Below, piece by piece: positions 20,691 to 30,901 of a stretch of 64,000 nucleotides of DNA; positions within the stretch are counted from its first letter, which is position 1, and the number at the start of each line of letters is the position of its first letter. The stretch is from Puccinellia tenuiflora. Taxonomy: Eukaryota; Streptophyta; Magnoliopsida; Poales; Poaceae. The stretch is taken from NCBI GenBank assembly GCA_012064385.1, contig QRDG01000136.1, positions 985,266-1,049,265 on the forward strand. The letters run 5' to 3'. The notes beneath the pieces are model-generated. The model did no database searches. It saw nothing but the letters and a program-made list of their open reading frames with translations, and was not told where the DNA came from. A program made the translations under genes and the position numbers.

Positions 20691-22169
20691 TGGCTTCCAA
20701 TTTGGAAGCACAATGTGTTCCTTCCGCCATAGAACAGTAGTTTTTCTACCATACCTCATTGCAGTCTCGTCTTCACCCGTAGGGTAGTCAAGCTACAGAT
20801 CCTCGTATCCTTTCATGACTTCATCCACTACGACAACAGAATATCCATCTGGAATCGGCGGCGAATGGTAAGTACCATTAGTTACAGCAGCTAAGACTAC
20901 GCCGACCGCCACCTTCACGGTTATGTTCATCAATGGAGCATGTAGCTCACAATTTTCCCTCTCCGTGATATCATCCACGGGGGTAGCGACGAGCCGAGAT
21001 ATCTGGCCGAAAGAGCTCCGTGGAAGCCACGCTGCTTTTCCGCTGAGATGGTGGGCCGCTATCTTGCTGAGAAGGATCTTCGTGCCGGTGATCTCCTGGG
21101 TGGTAAGTGAATCAAGGATCTGCTGCTGCCTAGTTAATCTATCTTCAATCTGCTTCAGCGATCTGCCTCCTCTGCCTTCTTCCTCCCTCGGCTTCTATAA
21201 CTGTCAGCGTCATCTGGAAATCCATACTTCCACGGTACGGAGCCTTCTGTGCCTCGTGTCCGACCTTTGTGTTCTGGATTCCCGAGGGCCCGTGACAGCT
21301 CGTCCTTCTCCTCTGTTTGGAACGAACTCCCCCGGCTTCTACCTCCTTCATTATCTTCTGAAGTTCAGCGAGAGGGGTTGCAAGTTGTGCTTTTGTAAAG
21401 ATGCACTTCCCTGTTTCTGGGTGCAACGTTCCCCCATGCCCGAAGAACCAAAGTTTTGCCCGATCAGCCCACCGCTGCGTCTCAGGAATTATCCCTTATT
21501 CAAGCAGGGCGTTCTCAAGTCTCTCCACCTTAGGCTTGATAGCCCTGTAGCCACCTGACCCCATGCTATGGTAATATTCCTTCTTGGAAGCATTTTTCTT
21601 ATTAGTTGCTGACCTTTTCTTAGCCTCGTCAGATATCTTGTACTTGACAATCCTCCCACTGATCCCTTAGCTTTTCATACGCTCCAGTGAACTCCGGAGT
21701 CTTTTTTGAAGGACAAAGTCCTTGTGCAATCTTTTCTTCCAGTTTGCAAATTGTTCGGCCATCTTCTTCAGTGCCCACTCCTTGACCTTTTTCTCTATGG
21801 GATCCACGTAATTTGGATCCTCCTCCTCTAACGGAATGAGCGTCGTCGTCTTGACGAGGAAGCGTGAAAATTAGCCATTAGCGTCGTCCAAAGATTTTCT
21901 TTCACTCTATCGTCAACAAAAGTGAGAGACGAGCGTTCTGTCGCCTTTGGCTCATTCCATTCTTGAGTGGTGATCGGGTCGTTGTCCCTAACAACAACTC
22001 CACACTGACTTACAAACTTGACAAAATGTGTCAGCGGTCTGCCATCTGAGCTACTGCTTCGATCTTGTATCTCTCTTCTTTATCACACCTTTTGGATGGG
22101 GCCTCGTTTGGGATTAGAAGAAGATTTGCTCGATCCGGAGGGCTAAAAGAAGAAGAAAGATCGTTAAGC

Positions 22170-22189
22170 ATATATATATATATATATAT
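22170..22189. repeat. AT dinucleotide microsatellite
   Basis: An uninterrupted run of ten AT units lies in an intron of the second CACTA gene. Confidence 0.9.
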
Positions 22190-22410
22190 GAATCAAATAG
22201 TGGATTTAGTCAATATAGGGTTAGTTAATATACCGCGCCGGAGTTTGTAGTAATAATTGTCCGGTCACCATCATCACCGGATGCCTCAGCTTCTATCTGC
22301 GCTCCCTCGCCGGAGTCGTTCAGAAAGCTCGAGGTGAACTCCAACTCATCTTCACCGCGGATAATATCTTCCAATATGTTCTCCTGATCTTCGTCTCTGT
22401 TGTGATCCAT

Positions 22411-23270
22411 AGTTTCTGCAAGGACAATTGACCGGGTGGTTAATGAAAATTAACCCATTCTTATTCTTATTCTTTTAATTCTATTCTTATTCTTATTCTA
22501 CACTAATTATTAAAATAGCTAACACAATTGCTAACACTGATTATTCAAAATAAACAATCTAAATATTCTAAACATTCTAAATAAGTAATCTAAATATTCT
22601 AAATAAGCAATATAAATACTACCTCCGGTCCGGAAGGAGTGTCGGAAGCTGCACTAAAATTTTGTACCATCGCACTATATTTTCCACGACACTGTTGATA
22701 AATACTATATAAATACTACCTCCGGTCCGGAAGGAGTGTCGGATGCTATAGACGCGGGGAACATTGTTGAAGGTGGTGTTGGCGACGCGGTGAAAAAATC
22801 ACGTAATGTGGCTAAATATTCTGATATATTCTACTATATTACGTTAGAACCAGTGGCACGTCGGGGACAGGAATAACACTCCACGACCCAAGTTCCTCGA
22901 CCTAGCCAAGCGAACCCTAACATGAAAAGGCGAAGATCATGGATGTTTGTGGTCGATGTTGCGAAGTCGTCTCCACCGTGAGAATCAAGTCTTGCTCGGT
23001 CAGTTAATCGTAGCCTCAAGGTGCGTCGAGATCGTAGTTGCCAGTCTTTAGGTTTCATTAATTTTATGCATACGGATTAATCATCTATCTACAATATCGC
23101 AAAATTTAATAACTAAAATTTATAACACAAATTCGGAATAACGGCAATATGCTATACAGTACAACCAGCCAAAATATTTGTACTATATAATACCAATACA
23201 ATTAACACAATATTCGGAAGATTAAAAAAAATGAAATTTTTGTTCTATACAGTACAACCAGCCGAGAGGA
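22411..23270. other. CACTA interior without clear coding sequence
   Basis: This contains a short A/T-rich direct repeat (TACTACCTCCGGTCCGGAAGGAGTGTCGGA at about 22620 and 22708, written here only by position and type) and a 74-codon minus-strand frame at 22834-23058 that I do not recognise. It separates the second gene from a GC-rich block. Confidence 0.4.
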
Positions 23271-23479
23271 GGGGAGGATGCCGATTCTGCAGTCGAACCT
23301 GCAGAGATCGACGGCAGCGTGCGGGGGCGGCGTGCGGGGGCGGCGTGTCGGAGGAGGGCGGGTGACGTCCTCCGGCGCAGGAGCTCAGGCGACGAGGTCG
23401 ACGAGGAGGCCGGTGACGTCCTCCGGCGGAGGCTCTCGCAACCGCGCGCCGGCGGATCTCGGAGCGGCCGCGCGCGAGC

Positions 23480-23595
23480 GGCGAGGAGGAGGGCGCGGCG
23501 GCGAGCGCCGAGCGGTGAGGAGGAGGGCGCGGCGGCGAGCGGCGAGCGGCAAGGAGGAGGGCGCGGCGGCGAGCGGCGAGGAGGAGGGCGGCGGC
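23480..23595. repeat. GC-rich minisatellite, unit of about 27 bp
   Basis: Three to four copies of a GAGGAGGGCGCGGCGGCGAG-type unit lie inside a GC-rich block (23270-23650). Long frames on both strands here are a by-product of base composition. Confidence 0.7.
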
Positions 23596-23701
23596 CGGAA
23601 ATTTTGGCAGCCTGCCGGCGTCCCTTGGTGCTCCTTAAACGCGCGCGAGAGATGAGAGAATGAGAGAATGAGAGGGATCGGGGGAAGAAGAGGCAGTTAA
23701 A

Positions 23702-23930
23702 CAGAGGCTCTTTTGTCCCGGTTCGTGGCTGGAACCGGGACAAAAGACCCTTCCGTCCCGGTTCCAGCCACCAACCGGGACGAAAGGGTGACCTTTAGTC
23801 CCGGTTGGTAGATGGAACCGGGACGAAAGGGTATTTTTTCGGACACCGAAAAGGTGCGCGCCAAAAGACCCTTTAGTCCCGGTTCCAGCCACCAACCGGG
23901 ACTAAAGGTTCTTTCAGGAATTAAAATTTG
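23702..23930. repeat. Internal block of CACTA subterminal repeats
   Basis: At least four inverted CCCGGTT...AACCGGGAC pairs are present, as at the element ends, but no CACTA terminus is beside them. The last 150 bases are repeated at 25863-26025. Confidence 0.75.
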
Positions 23931-25036
23931 GGCGCCAACAAAAGTTTGTTCTGTTTTTTGTTTTAAACTTATAAAATTATAAATACAATATCTTTCGATC
24001 TGTTTATCAGAAAAAAAACAATAATTTTTGTTTTAAACTTATAAAATTATAAATACAATATCTTTCAAAATGGAATTAAATATTTCTAGAAACTATAATT
24101 AAGTCTAGAAAGTTGTCCCGTTTCCAGCAGAATCGGCAGAAATTTGTGATTTTTAAAAGGGGTGGATGGAAATCTTTTCTTAGAAAACAAATTGATTATT
24201 TGTGCATATAACATGTTCTAGCATATTAAAAAATGAATCACCCAAGTTTTGCAACATATTTCTGGTAGGTCCTTCACAAAAAAAAACCATTTCTGACACT
24301 CGGAAAATGGAAAGTGGTTTTTTTATTCAATAAAAAAAACTTCCTTCGTCAACATTGTCCGTGCTTCCAAGATGCATGTTTTTGTCGAATATGGACCCAT
24401 TCAAACAAACTATGCCATGTATTTGGCCATAACACCCGTTATTTCGACACAAACCCTAGAATGAGGAGGAGATAGCTCTTTGTTGTGAACAAGTTTTCAA
24501 CAGAACTGTCGTACTGCCTAGGACATATTCCAAGTTATTGAGCCGTGGGGTGCTGAGCCGCCGGCGCTGCGCATCCAAAGAGAAGGAACCCTCACAGGGT
24601 CATAGCTCACGTGAGAAGGAACCCTCTGAAGAAACGACCACCTACTGTCATACTGCCTATCCAATAGATACATGTAGCGACGAACATGCTCATCCTCCTC
24701 CCTGATACGGCGACGTACCACCTCCTCGGAGGCCGGCTCCCTCTGCACCGAGCGTGGCCCACGCGACTGCCACCACAGAAGATCCGGGTCGACGACGTCA
24801 CCCGGATTCCTCACCAAGCTGCGCGTCCCGGAAGGTAGCACCTCCCAGTGCCAGCCCGGTGGAGCCCAGTCCCGCACATCGCCCCTCTGGTCCAACATGG
24901 ACATCGTCGCCGAGAACACCTAAGTCAAAAACGCCTAAGTCAAAATTTTGTTACAATGGAAGAGTGATGAGGTTGCAGATATGAGTTTAGATGTGATATG
25001 GCAATGGAGGCCAAGCCTACATATATAGAGTGATCA
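23931..25036. other. CACTA interior between repeat blocks
   Basis: Mostly AT-rich. A minus-strand frame of 133 codons (24919-24518, MSMLDQRGDVRDWAPPGWHW) is rich in R and D and includes tryptophans. It looks like a real protein fragment but I do not recognise it. A 65-base stretch near 24345-24415 (CGTGCTTCCAAGATGCATG) recurs at 25785-25845. Confidence 0.35.
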
Positions 25037-25340
25037 GGGCCTTTAGTACCAGTTCGTGTTACCAACCGGGACTAAAGAAGCACACGGATCGTGTGTTTCT
25101 TTCAAGCGCTTGTGAGCCGTTGGATCAGGGGTGTGTTTCTTTAGAGCGCTTGTGAGCCATTGGATCAGAAGCACACAGATCGTGTGTTTCCTTCGAGCGC
25201 TTGTGAGCTGTTGGATCAGGGCCTTTAGTACCGGTTCGTGTTACCAACCGGGACTAAAGAAGCACACGGATCGTGTGTTTCTTTCAAGCGATTGTGAGCC
25301 ATTGGATCAGGGGTGTGTTTCTTTAGAGCGCTTGTACACC
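25037..25340. repeat. Tandem repeat with a 182-bp period and CACTA subterminal motifs
   Basis: A unit starting GGGCCTTTAGTACC begins near 25037 and again near 25219. Within it, a 45-60 bp subunit with GATCGTGTGTTTC and GCGCTTGTGAGC recurs several times. It carries the same ACCGGGACTAAAG hairpins as the element ends. Confidence 0.75.
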
Positions 25341-25678
25341 TTCTAATCGCCTATAAATAGCGACGTCCCTGCAGCGAAATGGCACACAACGAGCGTCTAC
25401 CTTTGCCACCGAACCCAATGGTTGGATTTAGCCTACCCGCTGGCATGTTCCCTAACACAAGCCCTCAGGTAGGTTGAATCCAACCACTGGATTAGGGTGA
25501 CACAATGATGAATTGCCGAGGAGGTGGGAGTGGCTGCAAGGCTCTTTGATGATCTACAACATTCCCAACACTTTTTGGGACGGTCGTTAGATCATCAAAG
25601 AAGTCTTGCGGCTGCTTGGATCGAAGGTCGATTTGCTGCTCACTTCAGTTCATCGACCGAATACAAATCATTCGGATT

Positions 25679-25748
25679 CCCGTCATACAGCCCAACGGTG
25701 CATTTGATATGCAGGCACTCACGAGCCACCGTTGGGCTGTATGACGGG
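25679..25748. repeat. Perfect 22-bp inverted repeat with 26-base loop
   Basis: The left arm 25679-25700 (CCCGTCATACAGCCCAACGG, plus TG) is exactly complementary to 25727-25748. The pairing can extend outwards by several more bases with a small internal bulge. A nearby 12-bp inverted pair (25544-25555 and 25589-25600) lies in the same spacer downstream of the transposase gene. Confidence 0.9.
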
Positions 25749-25862
25749 GAAACCGTGTGCATTTGATAAAAGGTTTAATACATTGTCCGTGCTTCCAAGA
25801 TGCATGTTTGTGTGGAATATGGACCCATTCAAACAAACTATGCCAAGTTTATTATTACACAT

Positions 25863-26025
25863 CACCACACGAAAGGGTGACCTTTAGTCCCGGTTGGTAG
25901 ATGGAACCGGGACTAAAGGGTATTTTTTCGGACACCGAAAAGGTGCGCGCCAAAAGACCCTTTAGTCCCGGTTCCAGCCACGGGACTAAAGGTTCTTTCA
26001 GGAATTAAAATTTGGGCGCCAACAA
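25863..26025. repeat. Second copy of the internal subterminal block
   Basis: Closely repeats 23780-23945, including the ACACCGAAAAGGTGCGCGCC stretch and the TTTGGGCGCCAAC end. It lacks a few bases of one hairpin arm. Confidence 0.75.
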
Positions 26026-26167
26026 AAATAAGATACACTCATACATAAATATTATCAAAGTGTTCATAAAAATACATCATGTTTGAGAACACTCATACAT
26101 AAATATTATTACACGAAGACGAAGGCGGGAAGCGGTGGAAGATCATCAGAGAAGTCTTGCCGCTTTC

Positions 26168-29100
26168 TTATGGTCGCACCGGCCGTAACCAAGGAGCATC
26201 TTCATCATTCAACACGATGGTTGGGTCAGTTTTGACCGTGAAGGGGGGAATTTCATCAAACTTATCGTAATCTTCTGACATGTCTGTCTTGTCCTCCACT
26301 CCCACGATGTTTCTTTTCCCTGAAAGAACTATGTGACGCTTTGGCTCGTCGGATGATTTATTCGTTTCCTTATTTTTCATCTTTCTCGGTTTGGTAGACA
26401 TGTCCTTCGCATAGAACACCTGAGCAACATCATTGGCTAGGACGAATGGTTCGTCTCCGTAACCAAGATTGTTGAGATCCACTGTTGTCATTCCGTACAG
26501 CTTGTCTACCTGAACCCCCACTCCATTCAGCTTGACCCATTTGCACCGGAACAAAGGGACCTTAAAAGAAGGTCCATAGTCAAGTTCCCATATCTGCTCT
26601 ATGTAACCATAATATGTGTCCTTTTGTCCATTGTTGTTTATTGCATCAAACCGGACACCACTGTTTTGGTTGCTGCTCTTTTTATCTTGGGCAATCGTGT
26701 AAAATGTATTTCCATTTATCTCGTACCCTTGGAAAGTCAACACAGTCGAAGATGGTGACCTGGCCAACAAGTAAAGCTGATCTCCAACAGTGTTGTCATT
26801 AATGAGATGTGTTCGCAACCAACCGCCGAAAGTATCAATGTGTTCATGTGTAATCCAGGTGTCGGACTGTCCCGGGTGTTGAGACCGTAATATGTTCTTG
26901 TGTTTCTCGATATACGGGGCCACCAAGGTAGAACTTTGTAGAACTGTGTAGTGTGCCTGAGTTAAAGAATGCCCGTCCCTGCATATGTCTGCTTTCTTTC
27001 CTAGCGTGCCTTTTCCACTCAGTCTCCCCTCATGTCTTGATTGTGGAACACCAATCGACTTAAGGTCAAGAATAAAGTCAACGCAGAACTCAATGACCTC
27101 CTCTGTTCCATAGCCCTTGGAGATGCTTCCTTCTGGCCTAGCACGGTTATGGACTTATTTCTTTAAAACTCCGATGAACCTCTCAAAGGGGAACATATTG
27201 TGTAGAAAAACAGGACCGAGAATGGCAATCTCTTCGACTAGGTGAACCAGCAGATGCGTCATAATATTGAAGAACGATGGTGGGAACACCAACTCGAAAC
27301 TAACAAGACATTGGACCACATCGTTCTGGAACTGTGTCAGATTTTCTGGATTGATTACCTTCTGAGATATTGCATTGAGGAATGCACATAGCTTCACAAT
27401 GGGTACTCGAACATTTTCCGGTAGAAGGCCCCTTAGTGCAATCGGAAGCAACTGCGTCATAATCACGTGGCAGTCATGAGACTTTAGGTTTTGAAATTTT
27501 TTCTCAGCCATATTTATTATTCCCTTTATATTCGACGAGAAGCCAGACGGGACCTTGATACTGTTCAGGCATTCAAAAAAGATTTCCTTCTCTGCTTTGG
27601 TAAGGGCGTAGCTGCTCCGGTGTATCTTGTTATGTGGATGCATGTTGTTTGGGTCTTTCATACGTTGTTGGTCCTCCCGTGCTTCCGGTGTATCTTTTGT
27701 CTTCCCATACACGCCCAGGAAGCCTAGCAGGTTCACGCAAAGATTCTTCGTCACGTGCATCACGTCGATTGAAGAGCGGACCTCTAGGACTTTCCAATAG
27801 GGTAGCTCCCAAAAAATAGATTTCTTCTTCCACATGGCCGCATGTCCGGTACCGTCATTCGGAACAGATTGACTGCCAGGACCTTTTCCAAAGATCACTT
27901 CTAGATCCTTGACCATATCAAATATCATCACCAGTACGGTGGTCAGGCTTCCTCCGAGGCTCGGGCAGACCTTGGAAATGCTTGCCTTTTTTTTTTTACG
28001 GGATGCTTGGTCGGAAGAAATCGACGATGCCCCAGGTACACAACCTTCTTACACTTCTCCAAATATATACTATCTGTCTCCTCTAAACAGTGCGTGCAAG
28101 CATTGTATCCCTTGTTTGTCTGTCCTGAAAGGTTACTAAGAGCTGGCCAATCATTGATGGTTACGAACAACAACGCTCGTAGGTCAAATTCCGTCTGTTT
28201 GTGCTCATCCCACACACGTACACCTTCTTCGCGCCACAACTGTAAAAGTTCTTCAACCAAAGGCCTAAGGTACACGTCAATGTCATTCCCGGGTTGCTTC
28301 GGGCCTTGGATGAGCACTGGCATCATAATAAACTTTCTCTTCATGCACAACCAAGGAGGAAGGTTATAGATACATAGAGTCACAGGCCACGTGCTATGAC
28401 TACAGCTCTGCTCTCCAAAAGGATTCATGCCATCTGTACTTAGGCCAAATCTTAAGTTCCTTGCGTCATCTGCGAAGTTCGGGAACTCTCTCTCGATTTT
28501 TCTCCACTGTGACCCATCAGCGGGGTGTCTCAACATCGCGTCTTTCTTACGATCTTCTTTGTGCCATCGCAACAACCTGACATGCTCTTTGTTTCGAAAC
28601 AAACGTTTCAACCGTGGTATTATAGGAGCATACCACATAACCTTGGCAGGAACCCTTTTCTCGGCCGCTCGCCCTCAACATCACCAGGGTCATCTCGTCT
28701 GATCTTGTACCGCAATGCAGTGCATACCGGGCATGCATCCAAATTCTCGTACTCCTCACCACGATAGAGGATGCAGTCATTAGGGCATGCATGTATCTTC
28801 TGCACATCTAATCCTAGAGGGCAGACAATCTTCTTTGCTTCGTACATACTGGCGGGCAATTCGTTATGCTTTGGAAGGTCCTTCTTCATTATTTTCAGCA
28901 ACTTTTCAAAACCTTTGTCGGTCACACCGTTTTCTGCTTTCCATTGCAGCAATTCCAGTGTGCTACCCAGTTTTTTTAGGCCATCATCACAGTTTGGGTA
29001 CAACGGTTTGTTATGATCCTCTAACATGCGCGCGAATTTCGACCTCTCATTTTCTGTTCCGCAATCTCTCCGTGCATCAGCAATGGCACGACCAAGATCA

Positions 29101-29438
29101 TCAGTCGGCTCATCTAGATCTTCAGCTTCCCCCGTTGCAGTATCACCGTATTCAGGGTACATAGAAGAGTTGTAACCATCATCTTCTTCATTTTCTTCCA
29201 TCATAACCCCTGTTTCTCCGTGCTTGGTCCAGCAATTATAGCTGGGCATGAAACCGTGCCGAAGCAGGTGGGTGTGAAGGATTCTGGAGGAAGAGTAATC
29301 CTTCTTATTCTGACAGACAACACATGGACAACACATAAAACCATTCTGTTTGTTTGTCTCGGCCGCAGCGATAAAACTACCAAGTCCCGTAATGAACTCG
29401 CCAGTTCGTCGGTCACCGTACATCCATTGCCGATTCAT
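26168..29438 (-). pseudogene. tnpD: CACTA transposase TNPD, frameshifted and with a stop
   Basis: The minus-strand start at 29438 (MNRQWMYGDRRTGEFITG) is the transposase-associated N-terminal domain. A zinc-cluster region CCPCVVCQNKK follows. Next come the Transposase_21 domain (about 28640-27950, with LRFGLSTDGMNPFGEQS and HSTWPVTLCIYNLPPWLCMK), a DUF4218 region (about 27600-27160, MTHLLVHLVEEIAILGPV) and a DUF4216 region (about 26750-26500). TNPD cuts and joins DNA at the CACTA ends. The frame shifts near 28655 and near 27985, where there is a run of T. A TAA at 27157-27155 replaces an expected tyrosine after GVLKK. The protein is therefore not translatable as it stands, unless the shifts are read errors. 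Confidence 0.8.
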
Positions 29439-29510
29439 CGAGCACCTTATATATTTCGAGTTATATATTGCCGACTCATCTGCATTATATGAGTATATTA
29501 TATTACACAC

Positions 29511-30589
29511 AACATCATGAATAGAAGGTCATCACATTAAAACCTTCCGCAGAGTACTGACCAAATGTAATACATAGTCCTAATGATGAAAACATACAGT
29601 GAAATTAACATACAAACTATCTAATGCATTTAAATGCAACAACAAATGCGATGAAAATCGCAACTAAGGTAACAATTGATCCGACGGCATAATGATACCA
29701 AGCCTCATTTTTAATGGCATCTTTTCTAATGTTTCTAATCTTCTTACGCATTGCATCCATCTCGATCTTGTGATCATCGACGACATCGGCAACATACAGC
29801 TCCAATTTCATCTTCTCTTCTTCAATTTTTTTGATTTTTTCTTTCAAATCATCGTTATCTCTTTCAACTAAATTTAACCTCTCGACACGAGGGTCGGTCG
29901 GAATTTCAGGTTCATATATGTCCTAGATCAAAATATCTATGTCAAATGTTTGGTCGGCATAATTGTTAAAATAAAGAAATTAAAAACATAGTTATAAAAG
30001 ATAATATACCACATCCGAATCATAGACCGGACGAGGGCCGACGGGGACGGATATCAAAACCATGACACTATACATATAAAAAACAATTATACAAATAAGA
30101 AAAATTATACAGGTAACAATGTAAATCATATAAGTAAGAATAAGAAGCTCACGAAGGTGGTGTCGGCGACGGGGCGCCCGGCGCGGGCGATCGACAACAG
30201 TGAGGACAAGGACACGAACGGGACGGCACTAATTGAAAACAACAAATCATACTTTAATTTGAAATCAAATTGCATATAAAAAAATAAACTAGCAATAAGT
30301 CAACTATAGCCTAGAATTTGAGCAATTCTAACTTAGGCATTTCATCAAACACCTAGCATGCAACACCAATGAAATGAGGAGCAAAAATAGCGATAGAGAT
30401 GAATCCGAGCTCCGAGAGGATAAGGTTTCTAACCTATTAGAAGCCTTGGGTGGATGGGGCAAACTTAATGTGGACAAATGGTGGAAAAAAATATGGATCA
30501 AATGGAGCTTTGTGAGGAGCTTGAGAAGAAAAATGGTGATGAACTCGAGCTCCTCGGGCAGGAAGAAGGTGATATAGTGAGAAAACACC
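29511..30589. other. CACTA leader region upstream of tnpD
   Basis: AT-rich sequence between the transposase start and the right terminal repeats. A minus-strand 76-codon frame (29847-29617) predicts a coiled coil followed by a hydrophobic C-terminal segment. I do not recognise it. The promoter for tnpD should lie here but I see no clear TATA box at a fixed distance. Confidence 0.4.
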
Positions 30590-30901
30590 TTTTGTCCCGG
30601 TTCTTATTACAAACCGGGACTAAAGGTAAGCCTTTTGTCCCGGTCTATAACACGAACCGGGACAAAAGGTTACCGCGTCGGACCCCACCTCGGGGGCTGT
30701 CGGGTGCGGACCTTTAGTCCCGGTTCGTGCCACGAACCGGGACAAAAGGGTCCCAAAGAACCGGGACGGATGCCTCCCGGTCCCCGCGCGTCCTCCGAGC
30801 CGCACGAACCGGGACAAAAGGATCCTTTAGTCCCGGTTCGTGCCGTGACCGGGACTAAAGCCTCCCGCCGGCCAAAACGGAAGGCTTGTTTTCTACTAGT
30901 G
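30590..30901 (-). repeat. Right terminal inverted and subterminal repeats of the CACTA element
   Basis: Five or more CCCGGTT...AACCGGGAC pairs lead to the terminus ...GTTTTCTACTAGTG. On the minus strand this is CACTAGTAGAAAAC, matching the left end at most positions. Confidence 0.85.

Larger units (their letters stand above)
16900..22410 (-). pseudogene. CACTA second gene (Transposase_24/TNPA-like with Ulp1-type region), broken
   Basis: The minus-strand start at 22410 (MDHNRDEDQENILEDI) is acidic and typical of the second gene of Caspar-type CACTA elements. Further exons include a MHPETGKCIFTKAQLATPL segment (21426) and a proline-rich linker of repeated PSPPRQ (20470-20690). A charged stretch YEMTKAELEVWVKEDVRR lies near 20320. 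A C48/Ulp1-like core GNHLCGLYVCEFIR (near 18916) and an upstream FHYLLFIIIPDKGIVQVMD strand (19320) follow. Ulp1-type domains cleave SUMO-like proteins; why CACTA elements carry them is not settled. Exons are split by AT-rich introns, frames shift several times, and the last 1.7 kb is present twice. The Cys core is readable in the copy at 18626-18967 but frameshifted in the copy at 16929-17282. Confidence 0.6.
16464..30901 (-). mobile_element. CACTA transposon (Caspar-like), about 14.4 kb
   Basis: The left end reads CACTGGTGGAAAACGGGGC. The right end, on the minus strand, reads CACTAGTAGAAAACAAGC. Both are followed by clustered inverted repeats of the type CTTTAGTCCCGGTTCGTG...CCGGGACTAAAG, the binding-site arrays of CACTA elements. 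The expected 3-bp duplication is imperfect (CAT left, AAT right). Two genes lie inside on the minus strand: the transposase TNPD first (29438-26168) and a second gene (22410 to about 16900). Blocks of the same subterminal repeats also occur in the middle (23702-23930, 25037-25260, 25863-26000). The span may therefore be two related elements fused or nested. Confidence 0.8.
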
